Origin: Amblyomma americanum
Lineage: Eukaryota; Arthropoda; Arachnida; Ixodida; Ixodidae
Direction: 5' to 3'
Assembly: GCF_052857255.1 (NCBI RefSeq)
Contig: NC_135505.1
Location: 48,669,507 to 48,733,506 of the forward strand
Length of the DNA: 64,000 bases
Below are positions 34,401 through 45,099 of this stretch, one piece after another (positions within the stretch are counted from its first letter, which is position 1; every line of letters starts with the position of its first letter). Made by a program: the position numbers and the translations under genes. Under the pieces are notes generated by a model. That model saw only the letters and a program-made list of their open reading frames with translations. It made no database searches and was not told the DNA's origin.

Positions 34401-35490
34401 GCTGAACAGTCACAGGCAAACTTCCTAGTACAGGAGACAGTTCACCTGAGTAGCTCTTCAACACAACAGTTGAAGGCTTCAGACGTGCCGACGGAAACTT
34501 TCGGTGAAATGTGTCCCCAGATACGACGGATACACTTGCTCCCGTGTCAACTTCCATTAGCAGCGAAGTTCCGTTCACCGCGACTTCCACGCGGTATGGC
34601 TGAGTAACTCCTGCAGTGCCTTGCAGACTCCACAATTCGTATACCTGAAGCGCATCCGGTCGCTCATTGGCTTCATCACACCTGGCATCGTTCACGACAT
34701 GCACAGATTTGTTCACAGACGGCGGCGCCGCTTTCCTGGTATTTGCTACATCTTTCGCTCTCCTGGTGTTTGTCGCATTTTTTCTCCCCTTGCACACACG
34801 AGAGAGATGGCCCTTAATCCCACAGTTGTGGCAGACACTGTTTAGATGTCGGCACTGCGTCGCCAGATGCCCGCCACCACAGCGAAAGCACAAAATGGCC
34901 GTTTCTTCTCGCCTCGGCTTCGTAGAGTCACGTGACACAGCGTTGGTCGGCGCGACAAAGGGCGCGGGCGCCGATGAAAGCACTTGCGAATCCTTGTTTG
35001 CCGCTTCCATCGCGATAACCGTTTTCTTCGCCATGTCAAGCGTCAAGTCCGGCAGCTCCAACAGTCGTCTCTGCATCGATTCATCGTTAATTCCCGCCAC
35101 TATACGGTCGCGCAGCATTCTCTCACGAAAGGTGCCAAACCCGCATTCATCGGCCAGCTTGTTCAGGGCTGCGAAGTAGTCAGCAGCCGCTTCACCCGCC
35201 TGTCGTGTTCTGGAGTTGAACTTGAATGAGGCAACAACTTCCGACGGCTGTGGCGAGAAATGCCTCCCGAGGACATCAAAAATGGTAGTCAAACTTGCCT
35301 CGCACGGCTTCACGGGCGCCAGCAGATTCCGCAGCAAGGTGTATGTGGCCGGGCCACAACACGTGAGCAAGACAGCTCGTTTCTTGTCATCCGGCACATC
35401 GTTGGCAATAAAGTACTGAACAGCTCTCTCTCGGTACTCGTCCCAGTTCGTCTGCGTGTCGAACGGCTCGAGCTTGCCGACGCCTGGCAT
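31471..35490 (-). CDS. gag-pol: Gypsy Gag-Pol polyprotein, 1339 aa
   Basis: Single uninterrupted ORF; the start is taken at ATG 35490 (MPGVGKLEPF), the first ATG in frame after the primer site. Gag (about 1-240) ends in two zinc knuckles, CFRCGGGHLATQC and CHNCGIKGHLSRVC. The protease has EVDTGASVSVV (about 314-324). The reverse transcriptase (about 450-640) has LKDAYLQVEL, LPFGVTSAPSIFQ and YFDDILV (about 593-599). RNase H follows (LICDASPYGVG, TDHKPLL). The integrase (about 955-1160) has the H-H-C-C finger ending GCRVCQ and catalytic D, D, E in IDFAGP, SDNGPAFV and NGAAERAV. The domain order PR-RT-RH-IN is the standard Ty3/Gypsy one, and the length suits an env-less Mag-like element. All catalytic residues that I can check are present, so it could be active. 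Confidence 0.93.
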   Translation of the reverse strand: MPGVGKLEPFDTQTNWDEYRERAVQYFIANDVPDDKKRAVLLTCCGPATYTLLRNLLAPVKPCEASLTTIFDVLGRHFSPQPSEVVASFKFNSRTRQAGEAAADYFAALNKLADECGFGTFRERMLRDRIVAGINDESMQRRLLELPDLTLDMAKKTVIAMEAANKDSQVLSSAPAPFVAPTNAVSRDSTKPRREETAILCFRCGGGHLATQCRHLNSVCHNCGIKGHLSRVCKGRKNATNTRRAKDVANTRKAAPPSVNKSVHVVNDARCDEANERPDALQVYELWSLQGTAGVTQPYRVEVAVNGTSLLMEVDTGASVSVVSGDTFHRKFPSARLKPSTVVLKSYSGELSPVLGSLPVTVQLGNRKCEEVLYVVSGDCPSLMGRGWMKGLGLELCNARELNAVSSLEDVLAAYSTVFDGKLGTLKGVAAKITIQDNAKPRFFKPRSVPFAMIDRVNEELLRMERAGVLQPVRSSEWAAPIVPILKRNGQIRICGDFKVTVNPVTVPENYPIPRVEDLFARLSGGERFSKLDLKDAYLQVELDDASSKLLTVNTPRGLYQYTRLPFGVTSAPSIFQREMDNLMRGLPHVVVYFDDILVTGRNDKDHLQNLCRVLHRLKEAGLKLKLDKWTFMGPKVENLGHVVTSAGFHPNPEKTEAVLKAPKPSDVKSLQSYLGLVNFYRRFLPNLSAVLHPLNQLLGAKTPWMWGADQERAFRESMELLVSAVVLAHYDPRKTLVLICDASPYGVGAVLAHREDTGAERPIAFASRSLTPAERNYSHLDKEALALVFGVTKFRQYVWGREFEAVTDHKPLLGLLSADKPVPETCSPRVLRWSLMLAAYNYKLKYRPGASIASADCLSRLPLPTSEHTVERPAEVFMLEAVYPRVLVASVVAEATSKDPVLAKVREALWAGTELRDPVLKPYANRTTQMSVQEDCILLGSRVVIPSTLQPQVLRLLHEGHPGISKMKAVARSHVWWSTLDEDITNTVRGCRVCQENQRTARPVAMTPWPYPEKPWSRIHIDFAGPLKNRYLLIVTDAFSKWIEVVPVTTPSADATIPCLRTMFAAHGLPDVIVSDNGPAFVSVSFREFLQRNGIKHVLTPPYHPASNGAAERAVQTIKAKLKKAVGGSFDCQLARVLLNYRSTPHETTGCSPAELMMGRKLKTALTLLRPDMRSTVLTRQLKQKVAHEQHAHRTPLVQPGDSVYARNFRDGPPWFPAMVTATSGDHIADVTLPDGRSWRRHQEHLRHDFSATEESPPAAAKHQVGTRDVSADDQQTSAMQSHLNAGSEDGSVQHEAPPRDNSALGVPVDPELPKCEPQTPPLRRSSRARRPNVRYSP

Positions 35491-35543
35491 TTCCGAAGTA
35501 CAGGAACGCTTCAAACAGTTCAACACGTGTTCCTCGTCGCCAT

Positions 35544-35713
35544 TGTGATGTCCGAGCCCCGCGCGTTGCGGGCGAGCGCCAGAGAACGAACAGCCAACGC
35601 AGAGTCCGGTGAACGACTGACTTTATTCATGTTCGCGCGCTCCGAGAACTGTGCAGTTAAGCACAGCAATGGGGCGGTGCCGCCATCTGTTGGACTCTTG
35701 GCCAAATACGACA
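35544..35713 (-). repeat. Gypsy 5' LTR
   Basis: 170 bp, same ends as the 3' LTR. It should hold the promoter for the minus-strand transcript. No clear TATA box was seen. Confidence 0.93.
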
Positions 35714-36748
35714 GCCGATGTCACTGTTCCCGTGCCCACTGAAGGGAAAGCCAGCGTGTTGTCGCTTTAAATCCGGTGTGGGTGGCGATGCCATCGTCGA
35801 TGACGCTGGACGGGTGTGGACGAGGGATTCGAGGAGCAGAAAATCTTGGCCGGGTAAAAGGCTGAATTTGTCGGTGAACCGAAGCCCAGAACTTGAAAAC
35901 ACCGGACCAGGGAGAGACGACGAGTCAGTGCCTGCAGCCGGCGAAGTTGATATGCCGAGCGCAAGCACAGCCTGCACAGTGAAGAAAGGAAGCATTGGAG
36001 GCATGCCGATGTCACTGTTCCCGTGCCCACTGAAGGGAAAGCCAGCGTGTTGTCGCTTTAACTCCGGTGTGGGTGGCGATGCCATCGTCGATGACGCTGG
36101 ACGGGTGTGGACGAGGGATTCGAGGAGCAGAAAATCTTGGCCGGGTAAAAGGCTGAATTTGTCGGTGAACCGAAGCCCAGAACTTGGAAACACCGGACCA
36201 GGGAAAGACGACGAGTCAGTGCCTGCAGCAGGCGAAGTTGATATGCCGAGCGCAAGCACAGCCTGCACAGTGAAGAAAGGAAGCATTGGAGGCATGCCGA
36301 TGTCACTGTTCCCGTGCCCACTGAAGGGAAAGCCAGCGTGTTGTCGCTTTAACTCCGGTGTGGGTGGCGATGCCATCGTCGATGACGCTGGACGGGTGTG
36401 GACGAGGGATTCGAGGAGCAGAAAATCTTGGCCGGGTAAAAGGCTGAATTTGTCGGTGAACCGAAGCCCAGAACTTGCAAACACCGGACCAGGGAAAGAC
36501 GACGAGTCAGTGCCTGCAGCCGGCGAAGTTGATATGCCGAGCGCCAGCACAGCCTGCACAGTGAAGAAAAGAAGCATTGGAGGCATGCCGATGTCACTGT
36601 TCCCGTGCCCACTGAAGGGAAAGCCAGCGTGTTGTCGCTTTAACTCCGGTGTGGGTGGCGATGCCATCGTCGATGACGCTGGACGGGTGTGGACGAGGGA
36701 TTCGAGGAGCAGAAAATCTTGGCCGGGTAAAAGGCTGAATTTGTCGGT
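35714..36748 (-). repeat. 291-bp tandem monomers, 5' region of LINE-C
   Basis: Units start at 35714, 36005, 36296 and 36587. Three are complete and the last is cut after about 162 bp; a further 38 bp of a unit lies left of the Gypsy at 31223-31260. Copies differ at only a few positions. On the LINE strand the monomers end in ttcttcactgtgcag; the last one, next to the LINE body, ends ctgtttag followed by gtttgt. Because 291 is a multiple of three and the units lack stops, both strands give long artificial ORFs of about 360-380 codons. Confidence 0.85.
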
Positions 36749-36752
36749 AACC

Positions 36753-36810
36753 CAACATGAATCAATAGTAAAGCACGCTGTAACTGACGGCAGCATTCAG
36801 TAATATAATA
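36753..36810 (+). repeat. Family X continuation right of LINE-C
   Basis: The words aacatga.tca.tagtaaag.acgc and gcattca.taata match 59673-59735 in family X copy 3, where they follow ataaaaatgttt by about 25 bp. In copy 1 ataaaaatgttt is at 27185, immediately before LINE-C, so this fragment is the displaced right flank. Confidence 0.5.
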
Positions 36811-36899
36811 ATACTATTATATCCCATTGGATTACATCAGAATAAAAATGCAATTGGCTGCCTACGTATACGTGAAATATCTATTCTAGGAACTGCAGT

Positions 36900-39810
36900 T
36901 GCCGCTTGAAGCACTAGCGGTCAGCGCCGACGAAAGATGAACAGAAGGAAGACGAAGCTGACTACCTAGGGATTGCTCTGACAAATGTTAGTCTGCTGAG
37001 GAGCAAAGTTTTCGTTAACATTGTGGCCGACCACATTAATCGCCTGGTTTACCTCTCTAAAATTTGTTAAGGCCACGGCTGTTCTGACCCTACTGCTCCG
37101 CAGTTGTACTTTACCCAGTACAACCAAGATAGCTGACACCAAGACGCAACGGGCAACCTGTTCTCACGCTGTAAACTCTTGTAGCAAACCTTCAACGGCA
37201 CATGCTACACCGAAGTCGAGGACTGGCTGGCCTCCTACAAACGTGTCAGCGCCAATAACAAATGGGATGAAGGCGTAAGGCTCACCAATGTCTTGTTTTA
37301 CTTGACGGAAGTCGCCAACTTATGGTTCAGAAACCAAAAACCCAACACGCGTTTTTTTTCCGCACGCTCGCCAAAGTTCTCAGTCGGCGCCCTGCCGCGG
37401 CAACTCGCGCTGAAAAAGTGCTTTCACTGTCAGGCAGAGCATAACGCGAGAACTTCTCAAGGGTCACCAACGTGTCGTCGACTTATTTGAGCGTCTATAC
37501 CTAACAATGAATAAGGCTGACAAAATCATCGCATTTTCAAGAAACTTGAGGATGGCGCGTTTCAAATTTTATTCTTTAAAAATCCTCAACCCGGGTCTGA
37601 CACCATCTCAGTGCGCCAGAACTATGACGAGCTTCGAAGACAGCGTCCTGCCACTTCCAGTGTGACTTGCTCTGCTGACGCAGTTCCGACCTGCGCTCTC
37701 TCGATCAGCGGAGCCTCCTTCAGTACATCCAGCAGTTTGTGCGGGAGGAGGTCGCCACCAGTTATCCTTGGTTACCTGCTCACCTGCCCCAGTGCCAGCC
37801 CTGTTACCCTCTTTTCATCGTGTCATCCAGGAACAGGCTTCGGAGGTAGTGACCGGCCAATCCCCCTATTTTTGTCTCTACTCCGCTCACATATGCAGAA
37901 ACTTTGCTTCTGACAGAGAGCTCAGCCCTTTCCTCGTGCCGGTGTGACACCTGGAACCGCCTTCCCTAGGTCGCAGCCCGCGCCTCCAACCATCAGACCC
38001 CAAGGCTCTGCATGTCACCGGTCCGCAACCTATGAATATGTGGCGCGCCCAACACAACTGTCCGATTTGCTGTACTTTCAGTGTTGCCGGCTAAGTGGCC
38101 TGATAATGACGTACACACGGATCCCATCCTCAAGACTACGTGCGCGCCGCGGTATGGCGTCTCAGAGCCCTCCGCACCTGTATCTTTTCGTGCGCTTCAG
38201 AATTACTGCTCCCGTTCCGGCTCCTATACCCACCGGTCGCCGTGTCCTCGACTCATTTCTCGCACTCATATGCTTTGCCGGTCACCACTCCTCAAAGAGT
38301 AGAACTAGGCTCTGTAGTTCGCGAGGCAAGAACTGCGCTGCCATCAACCGTCTCAACCGCTACTCCCCTCCTGGCCGCATTATTGAAGCACTCGTTGAAA
38401 GTATTGGTCTTGAAAGAGTTGTCGACTCTGGTGCTGCGGCGTTCGTCATAAGCTGCATTAGTTGTAACCTGTGCAGCAACGTGAAACACTTGACGACTCA
38501 TTTCGCTTCGAACCGCCAGCTGAGAACACATTTGATCTCTAGCAGGATGCTCCCCCCCCCCCCTCCCGCCATCATTCAAGTTGGCTCCTAGACCATTGAA
38601 TCCATCGTTCTTTCCCGCTCCATTCTCAAGGTAATCTTCGGGTCGGACTTTCTGTATATGCATCACGCCATAATCGACAGTGCATGTGTCCACATGATTA
38701 GTCGCCGCTCTGCGACGCCCTAATGGATGCGTCCCCTGTCACCGCACATAATCTCGCCCCCACGACACCAACGTGCCGACACTCTCCTCTGCTCTTCTGC
38801 GTCTTGTCTTGTGCTGACCTCTCTGGCACTACTGTACTGTACTGCTCCAGCGCGCTGTACTCGAGAAAGTTTAGTGGTAGTAGCAGTCTGACTGTTCAAA
38901 GCCCGTTGCCTTTCTCTACTACTTTTCACCAGAAATAATCGCTTGTCACGGCTGATATCATCGATCCCTTCCGCGCTTCGGTTGTTATTGATGACCCTGA
39001 AGTGCGTCATATCGGCGCCTTTACTCATCCAGTCCAAGTTGATAACGCGACCCCTACCGATGTTTTTTTTTTCGTTCCGTCAAAGGCGCTCTAACAACTC
39101 TTCAACGCGCCCAGCTCGTCGCCTTCCTTCAACGGTTCCGAGCGTGCTTTCTTTCACACCAGACAACATCGGGTATTACAGCAACGGTTCACCATCATAT
39201 CGACACTGCAACCCATGGTAATTTACGCCAGCGCCTATAGCACATCTCCGCCGCTGAGCGCCACATCATTGATGAAAAATAAGCCAAGTGGTGCACCGCC
39301 GAATAATCCATTCGTCTCACAGCCCATGGGATTCTCCGTTCCTGTATCATGCAAAAAACGACGGCTGTATTTGATTCCCCGCAACCTTACCGGCTCATCA
39401 AAACTACTCAGAAAGACATCTACACTCTGCCACGCCTCGATGACGTCCTTGGCGACCTGGAGAGATCGAAGAACGTTTCTTCGTTGGTGCGGCGCTCTGG
39501 CTACTAGCAGGTACCGATGGCCGAAGCCGATCGCGAGAAAACGGTTTTCCCTCAACCTGAGAAGCTGTATTAATTTAGTGTCTGTTCCTTTAGTCTCTGA
39601 AATACTCCTGCCACCTCTCAGTGCATTGTTTCAACATCTACCGAGGACTGATAGGGCAGACTTGCATCTGCTGCCTGAACGGTGCTGTGATCTTATCGAA
39701 GGACTTTCCATCCCACCCACTGCCCATCGAGAGTGTTCTTCGATGTCTCAGCCACGCTGACCTGCAACTGAAATGAAGGAGTTTCGCTTTGGCATGATGA
39801 AACAGCAACA
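36900..39810 (+). pseudogene. Decayed Ty3/Gypsy element (gag, protease, RT)
   Basis: Ancient Gypsy relic on +. A gag capsid region at about 37180-37330 reads EDWLASYKRVSANNKWDEG and FYLTEVANLWFRNQ. QNYDELRRQRP (about 37618) matches the end of a Gypsy capsid. A protease-like VVDSGAAAFVIS lies near 38420. RT remnants at 39170-39560 include SHSPWDSPF-like and KNDG words, and ESVLRCLSHADLQLK near 39735 matches the RT thumb region. All frames are broken. LTRs were not found. It is a different lineage from 31261-35713, judged by the gag sequence. Confidence 0.6.
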
Positions 39811-39816
39811 GGAGCA

Positions 39817-41076
39817 ATGGAAGCTTTACCAGGAGCATGGGTTGAGTGCTTTTTGAAAAATCGTAAACAGTGCGTCAAACTGAAAAGTTCCGAATCTGAT
39901 AATTTGGATGTCTACTCAGGTGTACCACAGGGTTCAGTCCTCGCCCCCTTATTGTTTTTAATATATATCAATGATATTTATCTATGCGTTGACCCTGAGG
40001 TACAAATTCGGCTCTTTGCGGACGACTGCGTGGTATATAAGGAAATAGACACCATTAATGATCAAATTAAACTAAATGAATCTCTATCGTCTATTCAGTC
40101 TTGGTGCACTAGGGGGGGAATGAGACTTAATGCCACCAAAACAAAGAGCATAACTTTCAGTAAAAAAAAAAGCCACTAGATTTTTTATACACTATAACTA
40201 ATGTTCCTGTCGAGAGAACTAATAACATTAAATACCTAGGAGTGACACTATCCAGCAATCTATGCTGGGAACAGCACATTAAAAACATATGTCATAAGGC
40301 CCAAGGTAAGCTGTATTTCCTTAGAAGAAGATTACGCAACGCACCTCCTAACGTGAAACTTAATGCGTATAAAACACTCGTAAGACCGACCTTAGAATAC
40401 GCGGATCTTATTTGGAGCCCACACCAAAAATATTTGATAGGCAAGCTGGAACGTATTCAAAACCTAGCAGTACGCTTCATATACTCAAATTTTTCTAGAC
40501 ATTCTAGCGTATCTAACCTACTTCACAAAGCAGATCTTCACACCTTAGCACAGCGCAGAATAACATCAAGGCTTAAATTTCTGTACTTACTTTATTACGG
40601 TCATTTGAACATCTCAAGAGAAACATACCTCCAGGAACCATTCCGTCACTCTTCAAGAAATAACCATGAAAAAGCACTTCATCAACCCATAAGCCACATT
40701 AATGCTCATAAATATTCTTTATTCCCATCGGCTATTTTTTGCTGGAATAAACTACCACCGGCTGCTGTAAACTGCAACTCAATCGAATCATTCATAGAGC
40801 ATGTTAACAGAGTTGAATCACTGTCAGTACCACCGTGATGAACCTATGTCGCCCAATTTCCATTTGTATTTTCTTTGCAATTACATGTGTTTCCTTTTCA
40901 ACCCGCTAGTTTCTTCTCCTGGCTTTGACGTCATTAGTACCCTGTGCCACTATAGCGATGAAATGTTATTTTTGTACCCTTGTACTTTACGTATTCCCTT
41001 TGTTTTATATTCCCTCCTTGTAACCACTCCTGCATGGGCCCGAGAAGGGCCTGCAGTATCTGTAAATAAACACAAG
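39817..41076 (+). pseudogene. CR1/L2-like LINE (LINE-D), 5'-truncated
   Basis: Begins inside the reverse transcriptase: WVECFLKNRKQCVKL, then GVPQGSVLAPLLFLIYINDI and RLFADDCVVY, with the first frame ending at 40179. A frameshift follows, and the C-terminal region (40242-40838) reads VRPTLEYADLIWSPHQ and CWNKLPPAAV before the stop. A short 3' UTR ends with gtaaataaacacaag at 41061-41075. The RT resembles LINE-C most (LFADDC). The 5' junction abuts the decayed Gypsy. Confidence 0.8.
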
Positions 41077-41082
41077 CTCAGA

Positions 41083-41484
41083 TGCAGGACCTCCGTAATC
41101 ACGGTATCGAGTTGCAAAGGGAGAACACTGAGCTCAAAGCTCAACTCAGACAACCGGAAGCGCATCAGGAGGCCATGGACGATAAGTCGTCCGAATCCGA
41201 GCAAGAGGTACCTGCACCGCCAAAGAAAAAATGAGTTAAAAAGACCGATTCGGGGCTTGAGAATACCGAGGACCGGGCAGTCAAACTTGAGGTAGACATG
41301 CAGCAACTCAACGAGGTAGTACAACAGGCGGCCATAGCTACCCAGCGTAACGTGGAGAGGATAGACCAACTTTCAGCCCAGCTCAGCCAAATAGTCATCC
41401 CAATGGGAACTAGAATTGACCAACTGGCAGAACAGCAAAAACAAATCCTTCTGCGGTTGAATCATGGCCAGACTCAACACTAGG
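41083..41484 (+). pseudogene. LINE-E ORF1, C-terminal coiled-coil part
   Basis: Reads MQDLRNHGIELQREN and a glutamine/leucine-rich coiled coil to the stop at 41482-41484, with an in-frame stop at 41232-41234 (KKK followed by TGA). No zinc knuckles are visible. It is 5'-truncated at the LINE-D junction. It overlaps the start of ORF2 at 41464. Confidence 0.55.
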
Positions 41485-44470
41485 GCTAACACAATGTGGA
41501 AATGGAATGGTAGGGGCTTTACAAAAAAAAGAAAGGTTCTCGAAGCCTACCTTGCGGGACGCGATGGCGCCGACATCATCGCGCTTCAAGAATGTGGGAA
41601 AAACGCTAAACTGAGCGGATACAAAACGTACCCAGGACAGTCGCCAAACAGTCAGACTGCTACCCTAATGAAGAGAAATATCACCGTCATGCAGCATGAG
41701 GTAAGATGCAGGCAGATTGACTATGTGTTAACGGAGATTATATCGCAGAGGCGGAAAGAACGCGGCCTGCTAGTCTTGAACGTATACAGCTCTCCTAAAC
41801 TAAGGAAAGGCTGTGGCTTCAGGGAGCTCTTTGCCAAAGCGCCATCACTGGCACAAGGTCAGCAGCGTTTCGGAATAGTAGGGGATTTTTAATGCGCCAC
41901 ACCAAGCATGGGGATACAACCACTCCCAAGTAAAAGGGAGGGAATTATGGGAGGCCGTGATACAGTGCAATTTAACACTCCTTAACGATCCACTCGCACC
42001 GACGAGGCAGGGGAACAGCGTGTCATACGACACCTCCCCCGACCTGGCCATGATCGGAGCGGACGTTGAGGCTACATGGCACAACACGAGAGAGAACCTA
42101 GGCAGTGATCACAAAATCGTAAAGATCGTTATCCGAAACGGGGTCAACATCAAGCGGGAAAGGCAAACCCTCAAATCCATCAATTGGCAGTCCTTCCGCG
42201 CCAACGGAGGCTGTTGCGGGGAGATCACCGACATAGCTGAATGGGCCAATGGCATCAAGCAGGCGTGCAAAGTGGCTGAGGAGGAAGTGGAATTAGCTGA
42301 GGAACAAAACTGGGTTGATAGCCACATGAGACAACTGTGGCAAAAGAAAAAAGAGGCAGAAACCGAGCTCGCTCAAAAAAGGGGGCAACCGTAACCTGAG
42401 AAGCAGAATAGCTCCTGTCAACCAGGAAATTGAGAGTGATGCCCAAACACTAAATAGACACCAGTGGAACGACATCTGCGATAGACTAAACGGCCGATTA
42501 AGCTCCGTCACCACCTGGAAACTATTGCGACACCTCCTGGACCCAGGCAGCACCAAAGCTGAGACCAAGAGAAAAATGCAAAGACTAACCCACAATTTCC
42601 AGGGGTCGGAGGAGGATATGATCTACCAGATAAAAGAGAGGTACATAGAGGAAACAAACACCGAAACATTGCCCGACTATAGCGGCGAATACAACGAGGA
42701 GCTAGACCAACCAATCTCCATAAGAGAGGTCCAAGCGGCCTTAAACAAGCTCAACGGAAAAACTGCGGCTGGTCGAGATGGGATCAGCAATAAGACGCTT
42801 AGAAACCTCGATGACGACTCCTTCCAGCAACTAACAGCATTCATTCAAAAGTGTTGGAAACAAGGGGAGATACCCGGGAGTGGAAGAATGCAAATCTAGT
42901 CCTCATCCCCAAACCTGGAAAAGAACTCAAACTTGAGAACCTTAGGCCAATATCGTTAACCTCCTGTGTAGGCAAGCTCAGGGAGCACGTCATACAGTAT
43001 AGGCTCAATGGCCACACTCTCTACGCTGATGACCTCACCCTTTGGGTTGACAGAGGGGGAGCGATGGGCAAATAGAAGACACCCTACAAAGGGTAATATG
43101 GGAAGCGGAAAGCTATCTGAGACCCATAGGGCTAAAATGATCACCGGAAAAATCGGAGATGCTATTCATGAGCCAGCAGCAGGTTAATATACAGCTCCTG
43201 GTCAACAACACCCCGGTCCCAAGGGTGGACAAGATCAGGATACTGGGTATGTGGATACAACAAAATGGGAGAAACATCGAAACAATAAATCGACTGGAAG
43301 CCACGACCAACCAAACATGCAGGCTTCTCAAGAGGATAGCAAACAAAAACGCGGGGATGAAGGAGGCGAACCTACTTAGGCTTGTCCATTCTTTCATTAT
43401 TAGCCGAATCACCTACGCTACCCCGTACGTAAAGACAACTAAAGCAGAGAGAGACAAGGTAGACATTCTCATCAGGAAAGGTGTAAAACAGCCCTAGGTT
43501 TACCAGCGTGAACATCCACCGAGACGATCCTCAACCTATGAGTGTCGAACACACTAGAGGAAATGTGCGAGGCTAAACTCACGGCACAATATGTCATACT
43601 AACTGGCAGCAAAACGGGCAGATCCATCCTTAGGAAACTGCTCTACCAAAATCCACAATCACGAGAGGGGATAACAACCATCCCCAATGAAATTGCCAAC
43701 AAATTAAGCATACCCGCCATCCCAAGAAACATGCACCCCATACACAACGAGGAACGCAGGGGAAGCAGAGTCCAAAGACTCCAAAGCTCCCTCCTCCAAA
43801 AACAAGGGGTAGTGTACACCGATGCGGCAGAGTACCCAGAAGGACACTACGCTGCAGTAGTAGTGAGCGACAAAGGCGAGCTAATCTCGAGCTCTAGCGT
43901 AAGACACTCTTCACCAGAGGAGGCAGAGATGGCGACGATTGCCCTGACAATAATAAACCCATCAACTAGAATTATCATAACCGATTCTAAAACTGCGATC
44001 AAAGCCTATGACAACGGTCAAGTGTCCAAAGAGGTCGGCAAAATTCTGCAAGCATGCAAGGAGAACGTACCAATGACCTAGTTAGCATAATATAGGCACC
44101 CGCCCATAGTGGACTCACAGGGAACGAGATCGCCAACGAGGTCGCCCGAGGACTCACACACCGGGCCCCAGCGCAGGCAGAATACTCCCTGTCCAAAAAG
44201 CGAGACTTAATCACATACAGTGAAATTCTAGAACACTACAGAATGGGGAGGAAAACACTGCCTCCCCGCACACATCTCTCACAAAGAAGGAAGAAGTAAT
44301 CTGGCGAAAACTGCAGACGGGTACCTTTCCAAACCCGTATGTCCTACACAAATGGCATCCTGAGGTCCACTCTTCCAAATGTAAAAACTGTGAAGGCATA
44401 GCCACCCTAAATCACATACTGTGGGCTTGCCCAGCGCTAAATGGTATACATGGAAACAGAGAGTCATGAG
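41464..44470 (+). pseudogene. LINE-E ORF2 (EN, RT, RNase H), broken
   Basis: Endonuclease from MARLNTRANTMWKWNGRGF at 41464 (IIALQECG, GDF near 41878, DTSPDLAMIG, LGSDHKIV at 42100). Reverse transcriptase motifs are NGKTAAGRDGISN (42750), LENLRPISLTSC (42930) and LYADDLTLWV (43020). Compared with the usual spacing, the segment between fingers and YADD is far too short, so part of the palm is deleted. The RT C-terminal region follows (43160-43497). RNase H reads VYTDAAEYPEGHYAAVVV and IITDSKTAIKAY (43810-44030), then APAHSGLTGNEIANEVARG. The final finger is CKNCEGIATLNHILWAC at about 44385. At least five frame changes are present. Confidence 0.75.
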
Positions 44471-44664
44471 GATCCTCCCTCCATATCCAGGAAGAACAAG
44501 TCCAGAAACAAGTCATCGGTCAAGCTCAGGCCGCCGCCGGAAGTCAACTGATTCCGGCTGACGTCTAGGGGGGAGGCAGACGGTGAAAGGGAAAGCTGCG
44601 TCTCACCCATCACCCATACTCTCTGACGGGTGCAAATAAAGTACTTTCTCTCTCTCTCTCTCTC

Positions 44665-45099
44665 GATTTGGCAGCCAGCCTTTGAGAAATCATTTTCCCC
44701 GTCTTCTCCAAGCATGGTGTCCATCATTTCCTCTGCGCGCTCTGCACAGTTGGTAATTTTTCGAAGCTTACATCACTGAAAGATGTTACAAACTTCCTCG
44801 CTCTTTGCTCGCACTTTCTCCTCTCCGGCAGTAATTTTGCTTTAATTATTTTCCGAGTAACTCTACTTCTCACCACAGGCAATTATGTTTTTTTTTGCAT
44901 CATGCACGGCTCAACTAAGTAAGTACCGTTGTCAAGCTTGCTACGATACAAAAGTTGCCATAACACGCATGCTGTGTGTGCAGCTTCACCGCAAATGAGC
45001 CAGCCCTTGAGGCGGGAAATTGTTGAAAGTCTTCGCGATAAAAAAGCACAATATTGTACAGACCCCGCCTCCCACTCTCCTGTGGCCCTCATATCTAGA
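44665..45099. other. No recognisable feature
   Basis: Sequence between LINE-E and a Gypsy fragment. Nothing was recognised. Confidence 0.4.

Larger units (their letters stand above)
31261..35713 (-). mobile_element. Ty3/Gypsy LTR retrotransposon, intact, 4453 bp
   Basis: Two 170-bp LTRs (31261-31430 and 35544-35713) differ at only two positions that I can see. The 5-bp duplication gccga flanks the element (31256-31260 and 35714-35718). Read on the minus strand, the LTR runs TGTCGTATT...CATCACA. One base after the 5' LTR lies a tRNA primer site beginning tggcgacgaggaac. A purine-rich tggatgtggagggg precedes the 3' LTR. A single gag-pol ORF fills the interior and no env is present. It lies in the tandem monomers of LINE-C, where the uninterrupted target can be read in the other units. 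Confidence 0.93.
27186..36749 (-). mobile_element. CR1/L2-like LINE (LINE-C) with 5' monomers, interrupted by Gypsy
   Basis: Minus-strand LINE reading from 5' to 3': a 291-bp monomer array (36748 to 35714, continued at 31260-31223), ORF1, ORF2, and a 3' UTR ending in a TAAA-repeat tail (27193-27219 on +). The Gypsy element (31261-35713) sits in the last monomer. Removing it leaves a LINE of about 5.1 kb. ORFs carry several frameshifts. Right of the array, sequence resembling family X resumes at about 36753, so the LINE lies within family X copy 1. Confidence 0.8.
41083..44664 (+). mobile_element. I/R1-like LINE with RNase H (LINE-E), decayed
   Basis: Starts in ORF1 immediately after LINE-D, runs through ORF2 (EN, RT, RNase H, zinc finger), and ends in a 3' UTR with aataaag at 44636 and a CT-dinucleotide tail (44646-44664). 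Several frameshifts and an internal deletion are present. RNase H and the C-terminal finger place it in the I/R1 group, but its RT is too damaged for a finer call. Confidence 0.75.

Noticed and set aside
35714..36748. CRISPR-like array
   Set aside because: The units are 291 bp with no repeat/spacer alternation, and the context is eukaryotic retroelements.
35718..36803. Long ORF (361 codons, +) read as a repetitive protein gene, and its 379-codon minus counterpart
   Set aside because: Both come from the 291-bp monomer array. They exist because the unit length is a multiple of three, and the array is the 5' region of LINE-C.
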